Both the position numbers and the translations under genes were made by a program. From Alphaproteobacteria bacterium (GTDB lineage: Bacteria; Pseudomonadota; Alphaproteobacteria; JANQMY01), in NCBI GenBank assembly GCA_028289425.1, contig JANQPL010000010.1, forward strand, positions 1-64,000: a DNA stretch of 64,000 bases, written 5' to 3'. Positions 34,260 to 42,958 of the stretch are shown here, one piece after another (within the stretch, counting starts at the first letter, position 1; every line of letters starts with the position of its first letter). The notes beneath the pieces were generated by a model. That model did no database searches, was not told the origin of the DNA, and worked only from the letters and a program-made list of their open reading frames with translations.

Positions 34260-35027
34260 TCATTGCAGTCCGACGCCGTCGATCAGCCCGGCCTGACAGT
34301 CATTACGCCGCCGCTCGGCGTTACCGATTAAATCGCCGAGCGCGCTTTCCGGCGTGATTTTGCCTGACAAATTAATCCGCAGCTCGACGATCAACTGGCG
34401 CATACCGTCTTGCCGGCACACCAGTTCCACCCGGTCGCCGGCCCCGGCGCCAAAGGCCTCCTCGAAGGCCGAGACGATTTGATCCCGGGTCACCACTTTA
34501 CCCGTGCGCACCACAAACAGAGAGCGCGCCGGCGATGCGTTCAACTGCTCCAGCAGGGTGAGGGATTCGGCGAAATATTCCTGCGGATCGCCCGGCGAAT
34601 AGCAGGTGCCGTGTTTGATCCATTCATGCCGGTCCAGATAAGACCGCGCGCCCGGCATGACTTTGTCGAGCGTCTCGCGCGTTTCGTCCGCCAAACCGAT
34701 GCGGGGAAGGTCACGCCAGCGGCCGGCCTTGTCGACCGCCACGATCCCTTTATTCACGTCGCAATAAATATTGTCCCGAGGTTGAGGCCACAGACCATGA
34801 AGCGCGAAATGCGTAGCATCATACCGATTGGCGGTTTGCGACCGGCATTCGGGCTTGTTGGGACGGGTTTCGCAGAACGCTGCCTGCCAGCTTGCAGCGA
34901 GAACAAAGTCGCCGTCGACGCTAATCCCCACCGTTGAGGGTGTTGTTACTCGGACGGCCTGTTCTTCGGAGCATGCCCCCCCGACAAAGACCAACAAAAC
35001 CGCGACGACGCGGACAAGATTGCCCAT
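34260..35027 (-). CDS. Ribonuclease T2 family lipoprotein
   Basis: 255 residues from ATG 35027, preceded by GGAGG at six bases. The start MGNLVRVVAVLLVFVGGACS is a lipoprotein signal with lipobox GGAC. Both catalytic segments of RNase T2 are present: CAS1 FALHGLWPQ and CAS2 HEWIKHGTC, giving the two active-site histidines, with Glu and Lys. Multiple cysteines suggest disulfides (CETRPNKPEC, CRQDG, CQAGL). It degrades RNA outside the cytoplasm to nucleoside 3'-phosphates. It lies 32 bases behind a Na/Pi cotransporter gene, so phosphate salvage is a plausible joint role. Confidence 0.93.
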   Translation of the reverse strand: MGNLVRVVAVLLVFVGGACSEEQAVRVTTPSTVGISVDGDFVLAASWQAAFCETRPNKPECRSQTANRYDATHFALHGLWPQPRDNIYCDVNKGIVAVDKAGRWRDLPRIGLADETRETLDKVMPGARSYLDRHEWIKHGTCYSPGDPQEYFAESLTLLEQLNASPARSLFVVRTGKVVTRDQIVSAFEEAFGAGAGDRVELVCRQDGMRQLIVELRINLSGKITPESALGDLIGNAERRRNDCQAGLIDGVGLQ

Positions 35028-35059
35028 GGGTGACCTCCAATCCCCTTCCCTGGGCACCC

Positions 35060-36694
35060 CTAATCGAGATCCCGTTCCGATTCAAGCTCGATGCGCCCTG
35101 TCTTTTCCGGTTGCTCCGTCTCCGCCCGTTGCAGGTGATGGGCGATGCGCCAGGCGTGATAGGCCACACGGTGCAGCCAGCGGACGCTGTCGAGCCGCAA
35201 GACCGCCCGTTCGGTTTCGATCTCGCCCAGCGACGTGGCGCCAATCGTCTTTGTACGGTAAGTCTCGCGCGCCTCCCGATAAGCCTTTCGAATGCCGTTC
35301 AGATCGTCCACAAATCCGGCATCGAAAGACTGCAGCGCATTTTCCGCTGCCAAGCGTCCGGTCAATTGGCGCGACAAGGCCTGTAAGTCCTCGTTGAGGC
35401 GAATAAGATCGATCCGATCGGTTTGGGTGCAGCGATCATAAAGCCGCCGCAAATGATCAAGCGCGTGCAAGGCGGCGACATGTCGGCGGTGGGCGCTTTC
35501 CTGATCGAGAGTCGTCTTAATTTGATCCGTGAAATCGCCCGTCTCCTCCAGCGCCCGGCGCACTGCATCCAGGCTCTCTTTGACGGAATCGCGCGTATCC
35601 GGCGTTAACAGCCGCACCACCACGTTGGACATTTCCCGGGCGATTTCCCGCGAGGTCGCCGCCACCGCATCGACGGCCGCCGCCGGATCTTTCAGAAAAC
35701 GCCGATCAAGGCGTTCGGTCATTTTGGGGCCGGAATCCGGCACCAAGGCGCGGATAAAATCGGCAAACCTGTGCGTAAAGCCGACAATGAGAACCACGCC
35801 CAAAACATTGAACCCGCTGTGGAACCCCACCAAGGCCACTTGCGCATCGGCGGGCGTTGCCAGGTCGAACCAATTGCCCATCACTTGGGTGTAGGGCGTC
35901 AACAGCAACAGCGCCATCACGGCGGTCAAGCAATTATAGACCACATGGGAATAGCCGGTGCGCTTGGTGGCGGTCGATCCGCCAATGGTGGCAAGCGCGG
36001 TGGTGGCGGTGGTACCCACATCCATACCGATTACCATGGCGGCCGCTTGCGGAAACGAAATCGCGCCCGCGTCCAACGCCACCAAGGCGGTCACCACGCC
36101 CGCGCTGGACGATTGAGTGATCAAAGTGATCCCTACACCGATCATCACCAGTTGCAATCGGCCAATCAATGTGTCTTGCGGAAAACTGTCCGGCGTCACC
36201 GCGCCTTGAAACGGCGCCATGCCGCTTTGCATGGCTTCGATGCCGATAAAGAGCAGGCTGAACCCCGCCAGCGCGGTGCCGAAATGGCGCAGCCGGCCTT
36301 CCCCGAACATACGGATCAGCGCGCCTAAAAGAATGAGCGGCATGACCGCTTGCGCCAGATCCAGCTTGAACCCCACGATCGCGACGATCCAACCGGTCAT
36401 GGTTGTGCCGATATTGGCACCGAAGATGATGCCCAATGCTTGCGGGAACGTCATGAGGCCCGCGCCCACAAACCCAACGGCGGCGACCGTGGTCGCACTG
36501 GACGATTGCAACACCGCCGTCACCCCTGCCCCGGTCAAGGCGCCACTCAACGGGCTGGTGGTGAACCGCCGCAACACCCGGCGCAGCACATTGCCGGCAA
36601 GCCCGTGTAGCCCGTCGGTAAGGGTCATCATACCCAGCAAGAAAAGGCCGAGTCCGCCAATAGCCAAGAGGACTTGAGGGAGTGCCTCCCACAT
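35060..36694 (-). CDS. Na+/phosphate cotransporter family protein with PhoU-like tail
   Basis: 544 residues. The inner-membrane part (1-310) contains the paired QSSSA repeats of NptA/SLC34-type transporters: TAVLQSSSATTVAAVGFVGAG and TLITQSSSAGVVTALVALDAG, plus GANIGTTMTGW and GMDVGTTATTAL. The remaining 220 residues are helical and PhoU-like (RLDRRFLKDPAAAVDAVA, SLDAVRRALEETGDFTDQIK). Such proteins import phosphate or export it, driven by sodium. The RNase T2 gene follows after 32 bases, probably co-transcribed. Confidence 0.93.
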   Translation of the reverse strand: MWEALPQVLLAIGGLGLFLLGMMTLTDGLHGLAGNVLRRVLRRFTTSPLSGALTGAGVTAVLQSSSATTVAAVGFVGAGLMTFPQALGIIFGANIGTTMTGWIVAIVGFKLDLAQAVMPLILLGALIRMFGEGRLRHFGTALAGFSLLFIGIEAMQSGMAPFQGAVTPDSFPQDTLIGRLQLVMIGVGITLITQSSSAGVVTALVALDAGAISFPQAAAMVIGMDVGTTATTALATIGGSTATKRTGYSHVVYNCLTAVMALLLLTPYTQVMGNWFDLATPADAQVALVGFHSGFNVLGVVLIVGFTHRFADFIRALVPDSGPKMTERLDRRFLKDPAAAVDAVAATSREIAREMSNVVVRLLTPDTRDSVKESLDAVRRALEETGDFTDQIKTTLDQESAHRRHVAALHALDHLRRLYDRCTQTDRIDLIRLNEDLQALSRQLTGRLAAENALQSFDAGFVDDLNGIRKAYREARETYRTKTIGATSLGEIETERAVLRLDSVRWLHRVAYHAWRIAHHLQRAETEQPEKTGRIELESERDLD

Positions 36695-36918
36695 GGGTAC
36701 AGACCTGCCCTTCCATCACCGGGTCAGCGCTCAGATGCCCGGGAAAGAATAGATATTGTGACAAAAGGGGCGTTTTTGAAGCGGGCAGTTTGCCGCGCAG
36801 CACAGCCGGGGAAGCCGTCACGGGACCAAAGTGACAAAATGTCATTGTGTTAACGGCCTAAACGCGGCATCATTGCGCCGAATTTCGCCATTCCCATAAG
36901 ACGTAAGGAAACAGACCC

Positions 36919-38649
36919 ATGCACGATCTCATCATCAAGAACGGCACCGTGGTGGACGGATCCGGCAACCCCGCCAAAAAAGCGGATGTGGCGATCAAGG
37001 ACGGCCGCATTGCCGCCGTGGGCGACAATCTTGGCGAGGCCAAAAAAGAGATCGACGCAAAGGGCTTGATGGTCGCCCCCGGCTGGGTCGACATTCACAC
37101 CCATTATGATGGTCAGGTGACATGGGATCCCTATCTCACTCCCTCCTCTTGGCACGGAGCAACCACGGTGGTCATGGGCAATTGCGGTGTGGGGTTTGCA
37201 CCTGCTGCGCCCGACCGGCACGACTGGCTGATCGGTCTGATGGAAGGCGTGGAAGATATACCGGGCACGGCGCTGGCCGAAGGCATCCAATGGGAATGGG
37301 AATCCTTTAGCGAATATATGGACGCGCTTGACCGCAAACCCTTGGCCATTGATGTGGCAGCCCAAGTGCCTCATGGCGCCGTGCGCGCCTATGTGATGGG
37401 CGACCGGGGCGCGAAGAACGAAAAGGCGACGCCGGAAGACATTGAAAAGATGGCCGATGTGGTGCGCGACGGCATGGCCGCCGGCGCCCTTGGCTTCTCG
37501 ACCTCGCGCACGGTGTTGCACCGCGCCGTGGACGGCGAAGTGGTGCCGGGAACCACTGCCGACAACGACGAAATGCTGGGCATTGCCCGCGTGCTGGGCG
37601 AGTTCCCCCACGGGGTTTTCGAGATGGCGTCGGACCTCAACCCGGAAGAAAAAGAATTCGACATCATGGCGCAGATGAGCCGCGAAAGCGGCATGCCTGT
37701 GAGCTTTGCCTGTCTGCAAAGCCCTCTGGACCCGGACAATTGGCGCCGCTATCTGGACACGATGGACAAAGCCAATGCGGACGGCGCACAAGTCACGGCG
37801 CAGATAGCGGTGCGCGGCAACGGGCTTTTGCTGAGCTTGGACGGCTCCATCCACCCCTTCAGCCGGCACCCGACCTACCAAACTTTTGCGCACCTACCGT
37901 TCGAGCAACGGCTTGAAAAAATGCGCGACCCGGAGATCCGCGCCAAACTGTTGAGCGAACAACCGCAATCTGACAGCACCATTGCACTGCAAGTCCTCGA
38001 CAGCTTCGGCCACATGTTCCCGCTGGGCGACGAGCCGAATTACGAGCCAAGCTCAGATGACAGCTTGGAAGCGATTGCCAAGCGCAAGGGTGTCACACCG
38101 CAAGAACTTGCCTATGACATTTTGCTGGAAGATGACGGCCGCGGCTTTATTTACCTGCCGCTGCTCAATTACGCGCAATTCAATCTGGATCATGTGTACG
38201 AGATGATGAAACATCCGTACACCCGCCTCTCTCTGTCCGATGGCGGTGCCCATTGCGGTGTGATCTGCGATGCCAGCTACACAACCTTCATGCTCACCCA
38301 CTGGGCACGGGACCGGAAACGCGGCCCCACCATCAGTGTCGAGCGGGCGGTGCAAATGCAAACCCGCGAAACGGCGGAAGCTTATGGCTTGCATGACCGC
38401 GGCTTGATCGCGCCCGGCATGAAGGCGGACATCAACGTCATCGACTTTGACAATCTCAAAATCAAACGCCCACGGATGGTCTATGATTTGCCGGCAAACG
38501 GCCGCCGCCTGGTGCAGGAGGCCGAAGGCTATGTGGCCACCATCGTCAATGGCGAGGTGATCTACGAGAACGGCACGGCCACCGGCGCCCTACCCGGCAA
38601 GCTCATCCGCGGCGCCCAGTCCGCGCCTCAAGCGCTGGCGGCGGAGTAG
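36919..38649 (+). CDS. N-acyl-D-amino-acid deacylase-type amidohydrolase
   Basis: 576 residues, cytoplasmic, amidohydrolase_3 group. The metal-binding HTH lies in GWVDIHTHYDGQVTWDP, after the small beta-sandwich IIKNGTVVDGSGNPAKKADVAIKDGRIAAVG. GFSTSRTVLHRAVDGEVVPGTTAD and LSDGGAHCGVICDASY give the C-terminal catalytic aspartate region. D-aminoacylases hydrolyse N-acyl-D-amino acids with zinc, but many relatives act on other amides or hydantoin-like rings. TAAGGAAAC precedes the ATG by a few bases. It is followed by a REP pair and a 2OG oxygenase gene, and the two may or may not be one transcript. Confidence 0.92.
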   Translation: MHDLIIKNGTVVDGSGNPAKKADVAIKDGRIAAVGDNLGEAKKEIDAKGLMVAPGWVDIHTHYDGQVTWDPYLTPSSWHGATTVVMGNCGVGFAPAAPDRHDWLIGLMEGVEDIPGTALAEGIQWEWESFSEYMDALDRKPLAIDVAAQVPHGAVRAYVMGDRGAKNEKATPEDIEKMADVVRDGMAAGALGFSTSRTVLHRAVDGEVVPGTTADNDEMLGIARVLGEFPHGVFEMASDLNPEEKEFDIMAQMSRESGMPVSFACLQSPLDPDNWRRYLDTMDKANADGAQVTAQIAVRGNGLLLSLDGSIHPFSRHPTYQTFAHLPFEQRLEKMRDPEIRAKLLSEQPQSDSTIALQVLDSFGHMFPLGDEPNYEPSSDDSLEAIAKRKGVTPQELAYDILLEDDGRGFIYLPLLNYAQFNLDHVYEMMKHPYTRLSLSDGGAHCGVICDASYTTFMLTHWARDRKRGPTISVERAVQMQTRETAEAYGLHDRGLIAPGMKADINVIDFDNLKIKRPRMVYDLPANGRRLVQEAEGYVATIVNGEVIYENGTATGALPGKLIRGAQSAPQALAAE

Positions 38650-38660
38650 AGAATTGTTCA

Positions 38661-38764
38661 TCACCCTCCCCTAACCCCTCCCATCAAGGGAGGGGAACTG
38701 CGCTGCGGTTTGGTGCAACCGGATTCCTCCCCCCTTGATGGGGGGAGGTTAGGTGGGGGGTGAG
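38661..38764. repeat. Pair of inverted REP-like units
   Basis: Unit 1: CCCCTCCC-ATCAA-GGGAGGGG (38675-38695). Unit 2: CCTCCCCCC-TTGAT-GGGGGGAGG (38726-38748). The units are inverted relative to each other, down to the loops, and the outer CACCCTCCCCTAACC pairs with GGTTAGGTGGGGGGTG. This resembles alphaproteobacterial REP/BIME elements. The next gene's ribosome-binding site begins right after the right end. Confidence 0.85.
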
Positions 38765-38782
38765 GGAAAAAAGGAAGCGCCC

Positions 38783-39727
38783 ATGCCAAATGTCCCAACA
38801 ATCGATCTTGCAAACGTCGACCAAGCGGCGCTGGATCAAATCGACCAAGCGTGCCGGGACCATGGCTTCTTTTTGGTGGTCAATCATGGCCTGGAAGGTC
38901 ATCTGACGAATTTGCAGCGCGCGGCGGAGAAATTCTTCGCCCAGCCCATGGCGGCCAAGCGCAAGGTGATGCGATCCGCGGACAATCCCATGGGCTATTA
39001 CGACCGGGAGCTCACCAAGCAGAAGCGCGACCTTAAGGAGGTGTTCGACTTCTACGCCCCGCGCACGGAAGGAAGTTTCGGCCGCATGCCCTGGCCGGAA
39101 GATGCGCCCGAATTCCGCGATACGCTCTGCGCCTATTTCTACGCCAGCGCCGATTTGTCGAAACGCTTGCTGCGCCTTTTGTGCAAAACGCTGGGCCTGC
39201 CGGAAGATGCGTTGGACGCCGCCTTTGCCAGCGCGCCGACCAGCACGGCACGGCTCAACCATTATCCGTCCTCAGATCATTTGGAGCCGGAAGAACGCAC
39301 CAAGGTAGAACCGCTGGGCGATTTGGCCCTGGGTCATCATACGGACCCGGGCGCTATCACCCTGCTTTATCAAGACGATGTGGGCGGCCTTGAAACCCTG
39401 TCCGACGAAAAGGGCTGGATCCCCGTGCCGCCCAAACCTGGAGCCATCGTGGTCAATATCGGCGACATCGTTCAGGTTTGGTCGAACGGACAATACAAAG
39501 CAGCGGTCCATCGGGTGGTGCCGGTACCGGCGGGCAAATCGCGCTACAGCATGCCCTTTTTCTACCAGCCGGGCTCAAAAGCCGTCATCGAGCCGTTGGC
39601 GGCCATGGGCGCCCCCAACTACCGGGCGTTTACCTGGAAAGAGTTCATACAAGGACGCATCGACGACAACTACGCCAATATCGGCGAGGACGACATTCAA
39701 GTCGATCGCTATCGCATCGCAAGTTGA
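38783..39727 (+). CDS. 2-oxoglutarate/Fe(II) oxygenase, isopenicillin N synthase family
   Basis: 314 residues. The N-terminal DIOX_N segment is VPTIDLANVDQAALDQIDQA and DHGFFLVVNHG. The iron ligands lie in LGHHTDPGAITLLYQ (His, Asp) and YKAAVHRV (His), and the 2OG-binding arginine in SRYSMPFFYQP, giving the complete H-x-D...H and R-x-S set. The family oxidises small molecules, often hydroxylating, desaturating or closing rings. ATG 38783 follows AAGGAAG. The gene stands near the D-aminoacylase-type gene; a shared amide substrate would be a guess. Confidence 0.93.
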   Translation: MPNVPTIDLANVDQAALDQIDQACRDHGFFLVVNHGLEGHLTNLQRAAEKFFAQPMAAKRKVMRSADNPMGYYDRELTKQKRDLKEVFDFYAPRTEGSFGRMPWPEDAPEFRDTLCAYFYASADLSKRLLRLLCKTLGLPEDALDAAFASAPTSTARLNHYPSSDHLEPEERTKVEPLGDLALGHHTDPGAITLLYQDDVGGLETLSDEKGWIPVPPKPGAIVVNIGDIVQVWSNGQYKAAVHRVVPVPAGKSRYSMPFFYQPGSKAVIEPLAAMGAPNYRAFTWKEFIQGRIDDNYANIGEDDIQVDRYRIAS

Positions 39728-39732
39728 CGGCG

Positions 39733-40260
39733 TTACGGGTGCGGGACAACGCTGCCCGTGGGCGGGTCGGTCTCGGCAATGTCACCGGCCGTTTCCACGT
39801 CGGACGGGGCGGATGTAGCCGCCGGCAGTTTCACCACGTCTTCCTGTTGAAGCCGCAAGGCCTCTTCCCGGGCAAGCGCTTCCGCCGATTGGGGCACTGC
39901 CCGATCCGGTACGATGATGTCCGTCGCCAGAAACGCGATTAGAAGCGCGCTGGCCCCAGCGAAGACATAGTCCGTAGACGACTCATTAAGATCCGGCTCG
40001 CCTAATGCGGCGTTCGTACCCGCAGGCCGAATGCCGTCCGGGGTCATTTCCAATGTCCACGCCATCACCAAGGCAACCGGCAGGCCGGCGAATAAAACGG
40101 CGGTCACGATCGAGTCGAAGGATTCGGCCAGCAGAAAATTCGTTTCAATGACGGTTGCCAGTTGCACCACAAGCCAGCCAAGGACGCCATAGATGGCGGC
40201 AACGCGAAACACATGCCGCTGGCGAAGTTCTTTGATCACCTCTTCGATCGCATCAAGCAC
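39733..40260 (-). CDS. Inner-membrane protein resembling the N-terminus of cyclase/TPR proteins
   Basis: 175 residues from GTG 40260, preceded by GGAGGG at five bases. VIKELRQRHVFRVAAIYGVLGWLVVQLATVI is the pattern seen at the membrane start of many alpha- and gammaproteobacterial adenylate-cyclase or TPR proteins (usual form LKRRNVFRVAxAYxVxxWLxxQVA), as is MAWTLEMTPDGIRPAG. Here no cyclase or TPR domain follows. Three hydrophobic helices precede a Pro/Glu/Ala-rich tail (PATSAPSDVETAGDIAETDPPTG). It may be a shortened remnant or a genuine stand-alone anchor. The ORF-track N-terminus is far longer but unlike the family. Confidence 0.7.
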   Translation of the reverse strand: MLDAIEEVIKELRQRHVFRVAAIYGVLGWLVVQLATVIETNFLLAESFDSIVTAVLFAGLPVALVMAWTLEMTPDGIRPAGTNAALGEPDLNESSTDYVFAGASALLIAFLATDIIVPDRAVPQSAEALAREEALRLQQEDVVKLPAATSAPSDVETAGDIAETDPPTGSVVPHP

Positions 40261-40679
40261 CGAAACCCTCCACAGTCGCATCGGTCGGTCATACGGGCTG
40301 GCTGCTCTACTGCTTACTCTTGTTACTCTTGCAGCCTTCCGACTCTCTTGGTTAACGGCGCCGCGTCGTTTCGTTTTGGCACGTCGCACACCGCTGTTCC
40401 CTGTCGAAGCAACACCCATGCCACGCAGGTGATCAGCCTACAGACTTAAGTGCCGCGGATTAGAAAGCCGATTAAATGAGAGTCAAAAGGCACAAATATG
40501 GCGAGCGCGAGGGTCGTGGGCGCAGCGACGCATTTCGCAAGATTTCGGCCACTCCCAAATTGGGACAAGATCCTGACGCGCCCGATTGAGATCTTAGGCA
40601 TTCCGACTTGGGCCCAAATTGCCGCTTCAACTCCCCGTCAAGCGCAGTAAACTGGCTCAAAACAAACGGAGGGCCGTCA

Positions 40680-41222
40680 ATGAGCCATCGATTTGGGGCG
40701 ATCACCCAAAACGGTTATGTGGTGCCGGATTTGGAGGCGGCCATAAAACACTGGACGGACGTGTTGGGTGTCGGGCCCTGGTTCGACATGGGCGTTCCGC
40801 CTTTCGAAGACATGCGCTATCGCGGCGCGCCGACCGACCCCAAAGTGCGCATCGCGCTTGCCAATAGCGGCGATTTGCAAATCGAATTGATCGAGCCCCT
40901 GGATCAGGAGCCGTCCTGCTATCGGGAGTTCCTGGACGCAACCGGCGGCAAAGGCGGTCTTCAGCACGTATCGTCCTGGCCCACCGCCGATGACTACGAC
41001 CGGCACCTTGAAGAGTTCACCGGCAAGGGCGGCCGGATCTTGTTTGAAGGGCGCGGCGGCCGCACGCGCTTCGTCTATTTCGACACGGCCCTTGATTACG
41101 GCACGGTGTTCGAGATGGCGGATCTGTCGCCCGGCACCAAGCAGATCTTCGATAGCATTCGCGAGGCGGCTAAGACGTGGGATGGCAAGACGGTCTACAT
41201 GCGGGACTTGCCCGGCACTTAA
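40680..41222 (+). CDS. VOC family protein (glyoxalase-like)
   Basis: 180 residues from ATG 40680, preceded by GGAGGG. The first half starts FGAITQNGYVVPDLEAAIKHWTDVLGVGPWF, a standard VOC beginning with the first metal-ligand region, and GDLQIELIEPLDQEPSCYREFLD. The second half has GLQHVSSWPTADDYDRHLEEF, with a histidine likely to bind metal. The C-terminal helix KQIFDSIREAAKTWDGKT is extra. The style is close to methylmalonyl-CoA epimerase-like Glyoxalase_4 proteins. The substrate is unknown. Not related at sequence level to the duplicated VOC gene. Confidence 0.85.
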   Translation: MSHRFGAITQNGYVVPDLEAAIKHWTDVLGVGPWFDMGVPPFEDMRYRGAPTDPKVRIALANSGDLQIELIEPLDQEPSCYREFLDATGGKGGLQHVSSWPTADDYDRHLEEFTGKGGRILFEGRGGRTRFVYFDTALDYGTVFEMADLSPGTKQIFDSIREAAKTWDGKTVYMRDLPGT

Positions 41223-41378
41223 AATAAGTTTAGCTTATATTGATCCGGGGCCGCTCTTTGAGATGTGAATAGGACGGACCGCACGCACCTGCCTGGCGAG
41301 GCGACGCGCGAATGCCCCAATCCACCCCTCCGCAGAAATCGAGGAGGATAAAGACGGTGCCACCCACCACATTCGTCA

Positions 41379-41398
41379 TCCCAGCGAAAGCTGGGATC
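41379..41398. repeat. REP-like hairpin with GAAA loop
   Basis: ATCCCAGC-GAAA-GCTGGGAT is a perfect eight-pair stem closed by a GNRA tetraloop. It belongs to the CGTCATCCCGGCGAAAGCCGGG kind of repeat widespread in bacteria. Confidence 0.8.
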
Positions 41399-41440
41399 CA
41401 TACCCACTGCCCTCCGAACTGAAAATCCTGGGGTTATGGG

Positions 41441-41458
41441 CCCCTGCTTGCGCAGGGG
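41441..41458. repeat. REP-like hairpin CCCCTGC-TTGC-GCAGGGG
   Basis: A perfect seven-pair stem and four-base loop, 42 bases after the previous hairpin. It is a second repeat type frequently paired with the first. Confidence 0.75.
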
Positions 41459-41538
41459 CGACAAAATGGGTTGATCGGCATCCGGTGGATTACCCCAGAT
41501 CTGGATGGACCCCATGCGCCCATCTTCTGAAGGCATCG

Positions 41539-41740
41539 CCAGCCCACTCCCCCGGCCCAACCACCCAATGTTGATAGGCACGTCCACCCACTCCCCCTCC
41601 CAAACCACCCACAGGGTACCCGCAAGCGTTTCCAGGCGAAGTGGACTTCCGGTTCGCCGTCCGGAAACGCGACAAAAAAACGGTGCGCGTGCCTGAAAAG
41701 GCCCGCGCACCGGGTGGCTGGGAAGGGGGAGTGGGCTGGC
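41539..41740. repeat. GC-rich inverted repeat, family C, copy 1
   Basis: CCAGCCCACTCCCCC and CCCAACCACCC (41539-41566) and a second half-unit at 41585-41621 face GGGTGGCTGGGAAGGGGGAG and TGGGCTGGC (41712-41740) in inverted orientation. A family B element sits inside. CAGGGTACC (41612-41620) also occurs in the copy at 42959-43031. Confidence 0.8.
41622..41679. repeat. Palindromic intergenic repeat, family B, copy 2
   Basis: GCAAGCGTTTCCAGGCGAAG pairs with CCGTCCGGAAACGCGACAAA. This matches the layout of the copy at 21663-21716 (GCGTTTCCAGG...GGAAACGCG[A/G]CAAAA) and is nested inside family C. Confidence 0.8.
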
Positions 41741-41903
41741 CAGGTCCTTAAACACCGTATGAACCCCATGCACCCATCTCAATACAGGGCTCGTGCCCGA
41801 AACCGGCCATAGAGTTCGTTAAGAACTCACCTATATGGAAAGGCTTGAGATCGCCAAACGAAGTGGTTATTTTCCGCTCTCTCTCAAGCGAGTCTCGATC
41901 TGT

Positions 41904-41979
41904 TGGGGTGTGGCCAAGTGGTTAAGGCACCGGTTTTTGGTACCGGCATTCGAAGGTTCGAATCCTTCCACCCCAGCCA
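41904..41979 (+). tRNA. tRNA-Gln(TTG)
   Basis: TGGGGTGTGGCCAAGTGGTT begins the gene. The anticodon loop is TTTTGGT between CCGGT and ACCGG, so the anticodon is TTG (glutamine, CAA). T-loop TTCGAATCC; acceptor TGGGGTG pairs with CACCCCA, discriminator G, encoded CCA. 76 bases. Confidence 0.95.
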
Positions 41980-41988
41980 ATTTCCCGA

Positions 41989-42927
41989 TTATTCAGCGAC
42001 CACCACGTAACCGCGCATTTCCAGCAGGGCCAGTACCCCCTGACGGCCGCCCAAATGGCCCGCGCCCACCGCCACAAAGAAGCTGCGGCTGTCGCGCAGC
42101 ATGGCTTCGATCTTCGGGATCCAGCGGATGTTGCGCTCCACCACCAGGGTTTCGAACAGCTCCGGCGATTGTTCTTTCATGTTCTTGTTGAACAGCCGGT
42201 CCATTGCCTCGATATCGCCCGAGGCCCAGGCCCCAAACATCTCGTCCACCAGGTCGCGCCCTTCTTCCATTTGGGTGAGGGTCGACAGGAACATGTCCAC
42301 CTGCACATCGGCAGGCTGTTTGGCAAAGAAGCCAAGCTGCTCTTCAGGCGTTTCGAAATAGTCCCACCCCTTGCGCGTCAATGCCGGGTCGGTGCGCAAA
42401 GAATGTTCGACGCCGGATTCGGGGTTGAACCCCAGCGACGCATAAAGGCTTTGCGCCAGCATGACACCGCCCAGCCACGGCGGCAGATTCTGGATGCGCC
42501 CCCAGGGCAATCCGAATTGGGAGGAGATTTCTTCCGCACGCGGCTGATGAAAATCGGGGATCAGGGCGCGGATTGATTGGTTGGGATGCACCCGGGCATG
42601 TTTCTGGATCGCCGCCACGGTCCGCTGGGAATGTTCGCCGCCCACAGGCGCTTCCAGGACGATCACATCGGTGCGCGCCAGGGCCGCATCCACTTGCGCC
42701 GTGCGCCAAGAATAGTTCGCCGGCAACAAATGGATCGTCCCGAAGATCCACACGGGCCCGCCGGCCCCTTTAACTCGCCACAGCCCCGGCTGCCCCGTCG
42801 CTTTGGTGTCAAGGCGCGATCCTGCAAATGCAGTCTGGCTTTCTGCATGTGCCGGTACGTATGATGGTAGGAGAAAAAGAACGAATATGGCGGCAACGGC
42901 CGCTGGGAGACGCAAAGAACGCAACAT
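41989..42927 (-). CDS. TraB/GumN family exported protein
   Basis: 312 residues from ATG 42927, which starts a signal peptide (RSLRLPAAVAAIFVLFLLPSYVPAHA-ES); the ORF-track extension translates the neighbouring repeat. The TraB family is related to Tiki metalloproteases: GGPVWIFGTIHLLPANYSW carries the conserved GTIH motif, TDVIVLEAPVGGEHSQ the acidic residue, and AVGAGHLGGRQGVLALLEMRGY the conserved AGHLxG near the end. Putative metalloprotease or scaffold in the periplasm. It ends ten bases from tRNA-Gln, convergent. Confidence 0.9.
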   Translation of the reverse strand: MLRSLRLPAAVAAIFVLFLLPSYVPAHAESQTAFAGSRLDTKATGQPGLWRVKGAGGPVWIFGTIHLLPANYSWRTAQVDAALARTDVIVLEAPVGGEHSQRTVAAIQKHARVHPNQSIRALIPDFHQPRAEEISSQFGLPWGRIQNLPPWLGGVMLAQSLYASLGFNPESGVEHSLRTDPALTRKGWDYFETPEEQLGFFAKQPADVQVDMFLSTLTQMEEGRDLVDEMFGAWASGDIEAMDRLFNKNMKEQSPELFETLVVERNIRWIPKIEAMLRDSRSFFVAVGAGHLGGRQGVLALLEMRGYVVVAE

Positions 42928-42958
42928 AATCGGTGACGCCGCTTTATTAGGAAGACCC

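Larger units (their letters stand above)
41223..41903. other. Repeat-rich intergenic region before tRNA-Gln
   Basis: 681 bases with no convincing gene. It is built almost wholly from REP-like palindromes, and the minus-strand ORF at 41219-41782 simply translates these repeats. Confidence 0.8.

Noticed and set aside
36850-37893. 347-residue minus-strand ORF opposite the amidohydrolase
   Set aside because: Antisense shadow of a gene with clear HTH and catalytic motifs on the plus strand.
41219-41782. 187-residue minus-strand ORF
   Set aside because: It is the translation of REP-like palindromes and repeat families B and C; no ribosome-binding site and low-complexity composition.
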